This document shows positions 38,542 through 45,711 of a DNA stretch of 64,000 nt, piece by piece. The notes under the pieces were generated by a model that saw nothing but the letters and a program-made list of their open reading frames with translations, ran no database searches and was not told the origin of the DNA. Both the position numbers and the translations under genes were made by a program. Each line of letters starts with the position of its first letter. The first letter of the stretch is position 1. Source of the stretch: Eubacterium sp. AF16-48 (GTDB lineage Bacteria > Bacillota > Clostridia > Lachnospirales > Lachnospiraceae); NCBI RefSeq assembly GCF_003479405.1, contig NZ_QUHB01000004.1, forward strand, positions 170,807 through 234,806. Reading direction: 5' to 3'.

Positions 38542-39846
38542 ATGAAAATAAAAATTAAAAGAATAATATGTCTTATTATTGCTACTGTCATATTATGTTC
38601 TCCAATGGAGAATGTAACATGGTGTAACAATAACGTTTATGCTGACACAATTAGCAGGAATGCGATTGATGAGATTTCCACTATGAAAACAAGGGAAAAA
38701 TTAATCCTTGTTGAAAGAAGAGAAAGACTGTATTCAGGAAACAGGAAAACCTCTTCATATAAGTCAGTTGTTGAAGCAGCTACAGGTTATAGAAAACAGC
38801 TGTTAAATCATCAGTATGAAGTAAACGCATATGTTAAATCAACGAATGCTGTTCCGGCAGAAGTGTTTGATGAACTGGAGAGTCAGGCATTTAAAGTCAC
38901 ATCAAAGGGTGACGAAGGGGATTACATGTATTGGGATATAGACAGGGAATACCCTTCCTATACACGTTATACAAGAAAAGAAAAAAAGAAAATCTACTAT
39001 TATTATCACTTCAGGACTGAAGTATGGTATCTCACTACTTTAGAGCAAAAAAAGCAGGTAGATGCCAAGGTGAAAGAAATTATAAGCCAATTGGAAATTA
39101 CAGAAGAAACTACAGACTATGAAGTAATTAAAATGGTATATGATTATGTGTGTGAACACGTAAAATATTCTGATAGCACAGTTGATGAAATCGTATATAC
39201 ATCGTGGTCAGCCTTGTTTAGGGGAAATGCAGTATGTCAGGGATATGCCCAGCTGATGTACAGGATACTTAAGGAATTGGGAATATCTGTAAGAGTTATT
39301 GCAGGTTTTGGAAGTCGTAATGTGCGCCATGGCTGGAATATTGTAAAGCTTGGAGATTACTATTACAATCTTGATTCAACCTGGGACGCTGAACTAATAC
39401 AAAATGGAATAAAATATCGTTACTTTTTAAAAGGAGATAATTTTAATAAACATACCCGCTTAGAAGAGTACAAGACTATGGAGTTTTACAATGTTTATCC
39501 CATGGCTCAAAATGAGTATAATGTTGAACCTTTGGGATATTCACTTAAAACCCGGTCGGCCTTTTTTGCCGTCAAAAAAGCAAAATTTAAGAAAGTGGCA
39601 AGGAAAAAGGTTACTTTTGTTGCAGTTACCGGGGCTAAGGGATACCAGATTCAGTATGCAACAGATAAGAAATTTAAAAAAGGAAAAAAAACAGCAGTAA
39701 CGTCGAAAGTATATTTTAAGCCGAAAAATTTAAAAAAGAAAAAGAAATATTATGTACGTTTTAGGGCATATAAGATAATTAATGAAAATAAGGTTTACAC
39801 CAACTGGTCATCAGTGAAGGAGGTAAAGAGATACGTATGTCGATGA
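38542..39846 (+). CDS. Secreted transglutaminase-like cysteine protein with fn3-like tail
   Basis: Signal peptide at about 1-35 (ending VYADT). A transglutaminase-like core at about 190-310 has the full Cys-His-Asp triad: Cys232 in NAVCQGYAQ, His263 in RHGWNIV and Asp278 in YYNLDSTWD. Such bacterial proteins act as peptidases or cross-linkers on cell-surface proteins; which reaction applies is unknown. The last 85 residues form a basic fn3-like domain (KGYQIQYATDKKF ... YVRFRAYKI) similar to the GH16 protein tail, so both may use it to stay at the surface. CAGGAG precedes ATG 38542, 11 nt after the TPR gene. Confidence 0.85.
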   Translation: MKIKIKRIICLIIATVILCSPMENVTWCNNNVYADTISRNAIDEISTMKTREKLILVERRERLYSGNRKTSSYKSVVEAATGYRKQLLNHQYEVNAYVKSTNAVPAEVFDELESQAFKVTSKGDEGDYMYWDIDREYPSYTRYTRKEKKKIYYYYHFRTEVWYLTTLEQKKQVDAKVKEIISQLEITEETTDYEVIKMVYDYVCEHVKYSDSTVDEIVYTSWSALFRGNAVCQGYAQLMYRILKELGISVRVIAGFGSRNVRHGWNIVKLGDYYYNLDSTWDAELIQNGIKYRYFLKGDNFNKHTRLEEYKTMEFYNVYPMAQNEYNVEPLGYSLKTRSAFFAVKKAKFKKVARKKVTFVAVTGAKGYQIQYATDKKFKKGKKTAVTSKVYFKPKNLKKKKKYYVRFRAYKIINENKVYTNWSSVKEVKRYVCR

Positions 39847-39944
39847 TACTAGTGGAAAGACCGGGAAGAAATATAGTTGGATTTGCAAAAATGGTTAAAA
39901 AAATATGTTTATTTTATGATAAAATAGATTTAAAGGTTCTATAG
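39837..39944 (+). CDS. Small 35-codon ORF overlapping the transglutaminase gene end (candidate)
   Basis: AAGGAGGT at 39818-39825, inside the end of the preceding gene, stands 11 nt before ATG 39837, which opens a 35-residue basic peptide (MSMILVERPGRNIVGFAKMV at its start). The ribosome site may be a chance result of the Lys-Glu-Val-Lys codons. No homology is recognised. Confidence 0.2.
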   Translation: MSMILVERPGRNIVGFAKMVKKICLFYDKIDLKVL

Positions 39945-40044
39945 GAGTTTGTTTGATACTCGGCTATTATACTTTCAGATAACTAAAAAAATATAAAAAT
40001 GATACTTTTATAAAAAAAAACACCTAATCGGTTTTTATTTAATA

Positions 40045-40053
40045 TGCTAAAAT
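40045..40053 (+). promoter_or_regulatory. Extended -10 candidate for the first secreted-protein/peptide unit
   Basis: TGCTAAAAT 75 nt before ATG 40129; identical to the extended -10 string at 2223. No good -35 is seen. Confidence 0.35.
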
Positions 40054-40128
40054 GGAAATAGGGTGATTGAACGAAAAAAAGGAGGAACATCATCTGAAAA
40101 AAAGTTGAGTTATAGAAAGGAGTATATG

Positions 40129-41934
40129 ATGAAATTAAGTAATTCAATGAAAAAGTTTTTTGCTTATGTTTGTGCCATAGCTATGGTTGTCAGTTCAATG
40201 GCATTTTATGGACAGACATCGGTTGAAGCAAGTGGAAGTGCTGCTGTAGAAGGAAAAATTTACACAGTTACAGACGGCGATGCTACTATTGTAGGATTTA
40301 CATGTCAGGGAATATTTGACAAGGCAAGAATCCATTTTGCATGGGGTACAGAAGTAGATGCTGCTTCTATTACAACAACAGTAAATGGAAAAAGTGTAAA
40401 AATTGACGGAACAAATGCCCATGGTATGTTTATTCCTTTATCAGAGGTAAGCACATTGGCAGTGGGAGAATATCAGATAGTTGTTAGCGCAACAGCTACA
40501 GAAAATTCAGCTACTGTTACAGGAAATGCAACATTAAAAATCGAAGATGAAGGTGAAACAACAACAAGAGATCCTTCAGTAAAGGTTTGGAAAGACTTAG
40601 GGGATGGATTCTCATATGACGATTCAACAACAGCATCAGTTATTAATATTCAGCAGCCGGATTGGTCGCCTGAAAAAGGTATATATGTAAATGTACCGGC
40701 AGGAATCAGCTCAGTTGCAGTTAATGGAAAAACAGGTGATGAAGTTGCAAAAATTCAGGGAGCAGGAGTTATTGTTTTCATTTCAGCAATGACAAAGAAA
40801 ACAAACACTGTTGAAATTGAATATGCAGGCGGAAAAGCAACTGTTATTGTAAAAAATGAAAATGGAACAGATGGTGGTGATACACCAATAGAAACACCTA
40901 CAGAAAAACCAACAGAAACACCTACAGAAAAACCAACGGAAACACCTACAGAAAAACCAACGGAAACACCTACAACACAGCCTACAGGAGAAGCTAACTG
41001 GGTTGAAATTGCAGGAAGTGATGATACTGCATCATATTATTATGATAAGGCAAATATGACAGTAAATGAAGTAGTAAGCATTCAGCAGCCTGGCTGGTCA
41101 CCGGCAATGGGTATCTATATGAATGTGCCATCAGGAATTAGTGAAGTATCAGTAAACGGTGTTAAAGAAAATGTAGCAACAATTCAGGGTGCAGGAGTTA
41201 TTGTATATCTTTCTGCTTTAACTCAGGAAATAAACGAAGTAGAGATTACTCATGCTCTTGGAACAGCTAAAGTTTCTATCAAAAAAGTTGAAAAGGCACA
41301 GACAGTAAAACATTCAGTAACAATTAATGGAAATAAAGTTGCAGAAGTTGAAGACGGAAGCACTTATACATTAGGTGATGCACAGTACGGATACTATACA
41401 GATGGTAAGATTTATAAACCGGGAACCGTACTTACAATAACAGGCGATATTGCCCTTACTTCAATTGACAGCCTTTCAGTAGATATGGCAAACGGTGCAG
41501 CTATTAAGCTTTCAACACCGGCAGGACTTAAGTTCCAGGCAAAGGTTTCATCAAACAATGGAGAAGCTGTTAAATCAGATGCTATTAAGGAAGGTATGTT
41601 AATTACGGCAAATGATATATATGAAAATAATTCATCTGCTTTAGACTTGACAAGCCCATATGCAATGCTTAATATTGTTAATGAAGGTTGGTTTGACGAA
41701 AGCGCAATGACATATTGCGGAGCAGTAGCTAATATTTCAGAAGCAAACTATACAAGAGATTTCATTGCCAGAGCATATGTAACCATTACATATACTGACA
41801 ATACATCAGTAACTGTTTACTCAGGAATGAGTCAGACAAGAAGCGTAAGCTATGTAGCATCAGCAGTTAAGGCTGCCGGATATCCGGGAATTGCTGCATC
41901 AGAAATACCTGTAGTTGACTCATTTATAAAATAA
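40129..41934 (+). CDS. Secreted modular protein A, partner of the first 47-aa peptide
   Basis: The 601-residue product has a signal peptide (about 1-34, ending VEA); an N-terminal beta domain (40-140); two homologous domains of about 85 residues at about 153-242 and 291-376, each with a Gln-Gln-Pro-x-Trp-Ser-Pro motif (IQQPDWSPEKGIYVNVP; IQQPGWSPAMGIYMNVP) and IQGAGVIV; a Thr/Pro/Glu linker between them; and a C-terminal domain of about 200 residues (YGYYTDGKIYKPGT, TPAGLKFQAKV, NIVNEGWFD, ARAYVTITYTD). There is no membrane anchor or sortase motif. Two adjacent ATGs occur at 40126 and 40129; the second is six bases from AAAGGAG and is preferred. No catalytic motif is visible; binding or structural roles are possible. 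Confidence 0.75.
   Translation: MKLSNSMKKFFAYVCAIAMVVSSMAFYGQTSVEASGSAAVEGKIYTVTDGDATIVGFTCQGIFDKARIHFAWGTEVDAASITTTVNGKSVKIDGTNAHGMFIPLSEVSTLAVGEYQIVVSATATENSATVTGNATLKIEDEGETTTRDPSVKVWKDLGDGFSYDDSTTASVINIQQPDWSPEKGIYVNVPAGISSVAVNGKTGDEVAKIQGAGVIVFISAMTKKTNTVEIEYAGGKATVIVKNENGTDGGDTPIETPTEKPTETPTEKPTETPTEKPTETPTTQPTGEANWVEIAGSDDTASYYYDKANMTVNEVVSIQQPGWSPAMGIYMNVPSGISEVSVNGVKENVATIQGAGVIVYLSALTQEINEVEITHALGTAKVSIKKVEKAQTVKHSVTINGNKVAEVEDGSTYTLGDAQYGYYTDGKIYKPGTVLTITGDIALTSIDSLSVDMANGAAIKLSTPAGLKFQAKVSSNNGEAVKSDAIKEGMLITANDIYENNSSALDLTSPYAMLNIVNEGWFDESAMTYCGAVANISEANYTRDFIARAYVTITYTDNTSVTVYSGMSQTRSVSYVASAVKAAGYPGIAASEIPVVDSFIK
40894..40965 (+). repeat. Three 24-nt tandem repeats (Thr/Pro/Glu linker)
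   Basis: Three near-identical units starting ACACCTACAGAAAAACC encode TPTEKPTE repeats, a flexible linker between the two repeated domains of protein A. A fourth partial unit follows. Confidence 0.9.
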
Positions 41935-41951
41935 TTATGGGAGGAAACACA

Positions 41952-42095
41952 ATGTCAGAGAAATATATTAGTCCAAAGGCAGAAGTAGTAGAGTTTGATA
42001 CAAAGGACGTTATTACTACAAGCCCTGATAACAATTTTTCAGCTGATACATCAGGTTCAGCAAATCAGGGTGAAGGTTGGTCAGGACTTTACTAA
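41952..42095 (+). CDS. 47-residue peptide 1 of the twin-peptide system
   Basis: ATG 41952 has GGGAGG nine bases upstream and lies 17 nt after the stop of protein A. The peptide begins MSEKYISPKAEVVEFDT and continues KDVITTSPDNNFSAD to the end SANQGEGWSGLY. It has no cysteine and no signal peptide. From FDTKD on it is identical to peptide 2 at 44462, and the DNA from 41994 to 42095 is identical base for base to 44504-44605. A leader-plus-core layout recalls ribosomally made, modified peptides, but no modifying enzyme or transporter is next to it. Coding is strongly supported by duplication and ribosome sites; function is unknown. Confidence 0.82.
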   Translation: MSEKYISPKAEVVEFDTKDVITTSPDNNFSADTSGSANQGEGWSGLY

Positions 42096-42122
42096 AATTA
42101 ACTGAATAATTTGATTTATGCT

Positions 42123-42154
42123 AAGGCGTTCGGTATTTTCCGGACGCCTTTTAA
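42123..42154 (+). terminator. Terminator of the first secreted-protein/peptide unit
   Basis: AAGGCGTTCGG pairs with CCGGACGCCTT across TATTTT, followed by TTAAAG. Confidence 0.8.
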
Positions 42155-42366
42155 AGTGCCGGAATTAACACTCTATGTAACACGTAATCAGGCAAAAGAA
42201 TGGGTTTGAGAGTAATAAAAATAAAATAAAATTAAGAAAGAAAAACATTTTTATTCTTTATAAGAAATCAAAATATCCAATGTTTTAAGGGAAAAACGTA
42301 AATAAAAATGGTTTTATATACAAAATATACTAAAAAAAATAAAAAATCTTTTATAATTTGGGACGA

Positions 42367-42395
42367 TTGCATATAAAAAATCCCTCGGTTATAAT
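42367..42395 (+). promoter_or_regulatory. Promoter of the second secreted-protein/peptide unit
   Basis: TTGCAT at 42367-42372 and consensus TATAAT at 42390-42395 with 17-bp spacing, 35 nt before ATG 42431. Confidence 0.65.
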
Positions 42396-42430
42396 ATTAA
42401 TGTATAAAAATTGTGAAAGGAGAGTTTGAA

Positions 42431-44446
42431 ATGAACAAAACTTTAAAGAAAGTTCTTTCAGTTGTATTATCACTGGCTATGATTTTTACATCTGTTACAG
42501 TTTATAACACAACTGCAAAGGCAGCTGACGAAACGGAATCAGCTACGCAGGAAACTATTGACGTAGATGCCATTAATGACTGGACACAAATAGGAACAGC
42601 AAAAGACGGAGATAAGGCATATATTTCAAAGGCGGCTCTTGCAAAATTCGGAAATGAGGGGCTTAGAGGCTTTTATGATGCAGGAAAGACTGTAGGATGG
42701 AACATAAGCACATATATGAATTCAGTACCGGTTTTCGGGTTTGTTGCAAAAGACGGAAATCCTTCATCAGTTATTATTGACGGAGTGAGATATTTAAATG
42801 ATGCAGGCAACACAAAGGCATATGTGGGAAATGACTGTGTATATATCAGTCAGGATACCTTAGCCGTTCCTGCTGGGGAAAGTGAACATGTATTTATAAT
42901 TACAGCAGAAGGTTCAGGTACAGGAACATTTGCATTAAAGATAGTTAAGCTATCTGATCCTACAGATGCATCTTCAGTGGATACATCAGCATGGACAGAA
43001 TGCCCGGCAATAGGAGCTAACGCATCTTTAGTATCAGGAACATATTATTTAGATACAGCCAACTATACAGCAAATGTAAACTCAGCTATTTGGGGTACAG
43101 TAGGTGTTGCTGCTGATACACCGTACCATGGCGAAGTTGACAATTGTAAAATAGAAGGTGGAGCTTTTACATTTGCAGTTTCAGGAGCTGTAGGACAGCC
43201 GGTTGGAGCTGTTTGGATTAACGGAAAAAGATATTTAAACGCTTCAGAAATGCTTCATGTCCGTGGAGATTCTGTTGAAATAGCTTTAAGTGCATTTAAA
43301 GAAGGAATTAACTACTTTGCTATTGAAGGTGCTGCTCAAACAGTAACTTTTGCAGTTAAGTATGTACCTGCACAGGCAGAGGTTGCTCCGGATCAGACTT
43401 TAGGTGAAGTAACTGATTACACAAAGGTTTGTGACAAAGATGGTAACAATGATTTATCAACAGAAGGAACAAGATATTATGTTTCAGAAGCTGTTAGAAA
43501 TCAGTATATCAACTACATCGATTTATTTGGTATATTTACAGACCATGCTACAGCAAACTATCACCCGGCAGGATGCACATTAACAGGTGCAGCTTATGTA
43601 TCATCATATCCAAGTGTTGCCGGAAAGATTAAATCAGTATGGATTGACGGAGTAAAATACACATCAGGAACAGATGAATGTTACATTGAAGGAGATCAGG
43701 TTCACCTTGCACAGAGCTTATTTGCACTTCCAAGTGGACAGGATGAAAAAGTATTTGCAGTAACAGTCAGAAGTTCAGAAAAAGACATTACATATGGTGT
43801 TAAAGTTGCAAAGGTAGCTAAATTTGATGTAACAGTTGACGGACAGACAACAGAAGTTGCTGACGGTGATACATATACACTTCCTGCTGATGCTGCTTAC
43901 GGTTACTATTCAGATGGCAAGATGTACAAGTCAGGAACAGCAATTAAAGTTACAGCAGATATGACATTTACTTCAGTAAATACACTTAATGTAGTTGCAG
44001 CAAATGGTGCAGCCGTAAAGACTTCTACTCCTACAGGACTTAAGTTCCAGGCTAAAGTTACAACAGATAATAACGAAGCTGTTAAGTCAGATGCAATCAC
44101 AACAGGTATGTTAATTACAGCAAATGACCTGTTTGAAAATAATGATTCAGATATGTCATTAACAAGCGCTTACAAAGTTCTTAACATTGTAAACGAAGGA
44201 TGGGCTAATGCTGATACTCTTACATATTTTGGTGCAGTTGCTAACATTGTTGAAGCAAACTACGAAAGAGATTTTGTAGCAAGAGCTTATATAACAGTTA
44301 CATATACTAACGGAGAATCAGTAACATATTATTCAAATGTTGCTGAAAAGAGAAATGTAAGCCAGGTTGCTTCAAGAGTAATAGCTGATGCTAACAACGG
44401 CCTTAGTGCTGATGAGTTAAACGTAGTAGCTTCATTTATTAAATAA
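42431..44446 (+). CDS. Secreted modular protein B, partner of the second 47-aa peptide
   Basis: The 671-residue product has a signal peptide (about 1-30, ending AKA). Three domains of about 120 residues follow, each with a [VI]-W/I-IDG/NG-[VK]-[RK]-Y-like strand (VIIDGVRYLND, VWINGKRYLNA, VWIDGVKYTSG) and a serine/acid-rich loop. The C-terminal domain of about 190 residues (YGYYSDGKMYKSGT, TPTGLKFQAKV, NIVNEGWAN, ARAYITVTYTN) is clearly homologous to that of protein A. An upstream GTG at 42413 is in frame, but AAAGGAGAG gives ATG 42431 a six-base spacing. No enzyme motif or anchor is seen. The paralogous C-terminal domain followed by the twin peptide suggests that these two parts act together. 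Confidence 0.75.
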   Translation: MNKTLKKVLSVVLSLAMIFTSVTVYNTTAKAADETESATQETIDVDAINDWTQIGTAKDGDKAYISKAALAKFGNEGLRGFYDAGKTVGWNISTYMNSVPVFGFVAKDGNPSSVIIDGVRYLNDAGNTKAYVGNDCVYISQDTLAVPAGESEHVFIITAEGSGTGTFALKIVKLSDPTDASSVDTSAWTECPAIGANASLVSGTYYLDTANYTANVNSAIWGTVGVAADTPYHGEVDNCKIEGGAFTFAVSGAVGQPVGAVWINGKRYLNASEMLHVRGDSVEIALSAFKEGINYFAIEGAAQTVTFAVKYVPAQAEVAPDQTLGEVTDYTKVCDKDGNNDLSTEGTRYYVSEAVRNQYINYIDLFGIFTDHATANYHPAGCTLTGAAYVSSYPSVAGKIKSVWIDGVKYTSGTDECYIEGDQVHLAQSLFALPSGQDEKVFAVTVRSSEKDITYGVKVAKVAKFDVTVDGQTTEVADGDTYTLPADAAYGYYSDGKMYKSGTAIKVTADMTFTSVNTLNVVAANGAAVKTSTPTGLKFQAKVTTDNNEAVKSDAITTGMLITANDLFENNDSDMSLTSAYKVLNIVNEGWANADTLTYFGAVANIVEANYERDFVARAYITVTYTNGESVTYYSNVAEKRNVSQVASRVIADANNGLSADELNVVASFIK

Positions 44447-44461
44447 CAGGGGAGGATTAAC

Positions 44462-44605
44462 ATGAGAGAAGTATATACAAGTCCTGAAGTTGAATTAGTA
44501 GATTTTGATACAAAGGACGTTATTACTACAAGCCCTGATAACAATTTTTCAGCTGATACATCAGGTTCAGCAAATCAGGGTGAAGGTTGGTCAGGACTTT
44601 ACTAA
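44462..44605 (+). CDS. 47-residue peptide 2 of the twin-peptide system
   Basis: ATG 44462 lies 15 nt after protein B with GGGGAGGA upstream. The N-terminus MREVYTSPEVELVDFDT differs from that of peptide 1 at several positions while keeping the Y-x-SP-x-x-E-x-V-x-FDT pattern; the remainder, ending SANQGEGWSGLY, is identical. The gene ends in a strong terminator. Conserved N-terminal pattern with variable residues plus an invariant C-terminal part is the reverse of the usual RiPP pattern, where the core varies, so a signalling or binding role for the invariant tail is as likely. Confidence 0.82.
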   Translation: MREVYTSPEVELVDFDTKDVITTSPDNNFSADTSGSANQGEGWSGLY

Positions 44606-44628
44606 TTAATATTAATTAAAAACTTACA

Positions 44629-44670
44629 ACACCGTATCTGTGACTAAATCATGGATGCGGTGTTTTTTTG
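44629..44670 (+). terminator. Terminator of the second secreted-protein/peptide unit
   Basis: ACACCGTATC pairs with GATGCGGTGT, followed by seven T. Confidence 0.85.
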
Positions 44671-44835
44671 GCTCTTTGTCAGGCATGGGGGAATCCCTTA
44701 TATATTTTTTTATACGATACAAATATTATACATATGGCAGGTATAATATCCTACGGAATAGTGTGTCGTATAACAATGATAAGCAGTTAAGATAGGGAAC
44801 AAACACAGGAAAAAAATATATGTATGGGAGGTAAA

Positions 44836-44991
44836 ATGGTGGATGTAAAACTACTTAATGAATTATATTTTGAAACGGAATATATGAAATTACTTCATAT
44901 ATTCCTTATGATTATGGGATGTATTTTGCTGTTATTATCAATATTTACAAAGGGAATATGTCTCTTATTATTTCATGTGTTTTTGCAGTGA
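44836..44991 (+). CDS. N-terminal part of a small membrane protein (frame-split)
   Basis: ATG 44836 follows GGGAGG and opens a 51-residue product with one hydrophobic stretch (LLHIFLMIMGCILLLLSIF). It runs into a stop at 44989, while the overlapping frame one base back continues the membrane-protein pattern to 45263. At 44949-44955 the heptamer A-AAG-GGA, in the zero frame, fits the general X-XXY-YYZ form for a -1 slip. A true frameshift mutation, a sequence error, programmed slippage or two separate genes are all possible. Read through the slip, the product would be about 142 residues with four spans. Confidence 0.4.
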   Translation: MVDVKLLNELYFETEYMKLLHIFLMIMGCILLLLSIFTKGICLLLFHVFLQ

Positions 44992-45263
44992 TAATGACAG
45001 TAAGAATGGAGAGAACACAGAGAGATAGAAATATTATTCATATGTATTATATTTTCGTTAGTGCGGTAATGGCTTTGTGCGGATTATTATCGGGTCCGGA
45101 TTGGGTATATGGTTACATTGGTTCGTGGCAGGATTTCTTTTTGCCACTGTTGGGTGTGGAATATGGCATAGAAGTGGTTACTGTTGGTTTACTTCTTCTG
45201 GTTTTGTTGTGCATTGGATGTGGGTTGCACACATGGACAAAGAATAAAAACAGTGATAATTAA
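44919..45263 (+). CDS. Small membrane protein, C-terminal part or independent gene
   Basis: This frame encodes 114 residues with about three hydrophobic segments (SLIISCVFAVIMTV; YYIFVSAVMALCGLL; VTVGLLLLVLLCIGC), separated by a basic loop (RMERTQRDRN) and a Trp-rich loop (GPDWVYGYIGSWQDF). ATG 44919 has no ribosome site, whereas the overlapping frame at 44836 does, so this is more likely the remainder of that gene. No family is recognised. It lies in the gap between the twin-peptide terminator and the promoter at 45264. Confidence 0.5.
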   Translation: MYFAVIINIYKGNMSLIISCVFAVIMTVRMERTQRDRNIIHMYYIFVSAVMALCGLLSGPDWVYGYIGSWQDFFLPLLGVEYGIEVVTVGLLLLVLLCIGCGLHTWTKNKNSDN

Positions 45264-45292
45264 TTTCCAAGATGGATATTTTATGGTATAAT
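45264..45292 (+). promoter_or_regulatory. Promoter of the Cys-rich small-protein gene
   Basis: TTTCCA at 45264-45269 and TATAAT at 45287-45292 with 17-bp spacing; the -10 is preceded by TGG (extended). Confidence 0.6.
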
Positions 45293-45353
45293 CTACTGAC
45301 ATAGGAATAATTTTATTAGCCCTTTTAACAATTAGAAAACAGGAGGTATTACC

Positions 45354-45563
45354 ATGAGTGATAAAGAAAAAATGATAGATGACATTGTAGCAATGTTAGA
45401 TGGAAGTATAAAGAAAGGGGACGGACACATTAATCTTAAGGTTGATGAAAATGTTGAGTCCTCAAAGAGAAAGGAAGTAATAAGAGGATGTGCAGACTGT
45501 TCAATTAATCCTATGCCATGCTGTGCACCAACAGAAGAACTTCCGGGGGATGACGAAATTTAA
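45354..45563 (+). CDS. Small Cys-rich protein, GCxDCSxNPMxCCxPT type
   Basis: The 69-residue protein has a helical, acidic N-terminal half (MSDKEKMIDDIVAMLDGSIK, then GDGHINLKVDE) and a cysteine cluster at Cys46, Cys49, Cys56 and Cys57 (GCADCSINPMPCCAPT), ending in an acidic tail. There is no signal peptide. Strong AACAGGAGGTATTACC ribosome site and its own extended -10 promoter support expression. The four cysteines could bind zinc or an iron-sulfur cluster; alternatively the layout, a helical leader then a Cys/Ser/Thr-rich end, resembles precursors of modified peptides. No modification genes are adjacent. I recall similar short clostridial proteins of unknown function. Confidence 0.65.
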   Translation: MSDKEKMIDDIVAMLDGSIKKGDGHINLKVDENVESSKRKEVIRGCADCSINPMPCCAPTEELPGDDEI

Positions 45564-45612
45564 CAAAAAATGAATAACAGCCTGTAAATAAGAGAAAATA
45601 GTAATGAATAAA

Positions 45613-45694
45613 TATGATGTAAGTGGCAAAAGCATAATTGCTTATTTGTGCAAGCACAATTGCAAGTGGCAAATTTTGTTACTTACATCATAAA
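45613..45694. repeat. Inverted-repeat element, dispersed repeat copy 2
   Basis: TATGATGTAAGT at 45613-45624 and ACTTACATCATA at 45681-45692 are perfect 12-bp inverted ends, both flanked inside by GTGGCAAA-type strings. The interior carries ATAATTGC and ACAATTGC copies. The right end matches 35074-35106. It is noncoding and REP/MITE-like. Confidence 0.6.
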
Positions 45695-45711
45695 TTTTAA
45701 AAGGAATTACT

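Larger units (their letters stand above)
42096..42430 (+). other. Intergenic region between the two twin units
   Basis: This 335-nt gap holds a terminator for the first unit (42123-42154), an A-rich stretch with no open frame of note, and a well-formed promoter (42367-42395) for the second unit. The two units are therefore separate transcripts. Confidence 0.6.

Noticed and set aside
40894..40990. Regular 24-nt repeats, considered as a CRISPR array
   Set aside because: The units are contiguous without spacers and encode an in-frame Thr/Pro/Glu linker.
40129..44446. Sortase-anchored surface proteins
   Set aside because: Neither protein A nor B has an LPxTG-type motif, C-terminal hydrophobic segment or basic tail.
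41952..44605. Insertion sequence or transposon around the duplicated peptide genes
   Set aside because: No transposase, terminal inverted repeats or target duplications are visible; the identity is confined to the peptide coding region.
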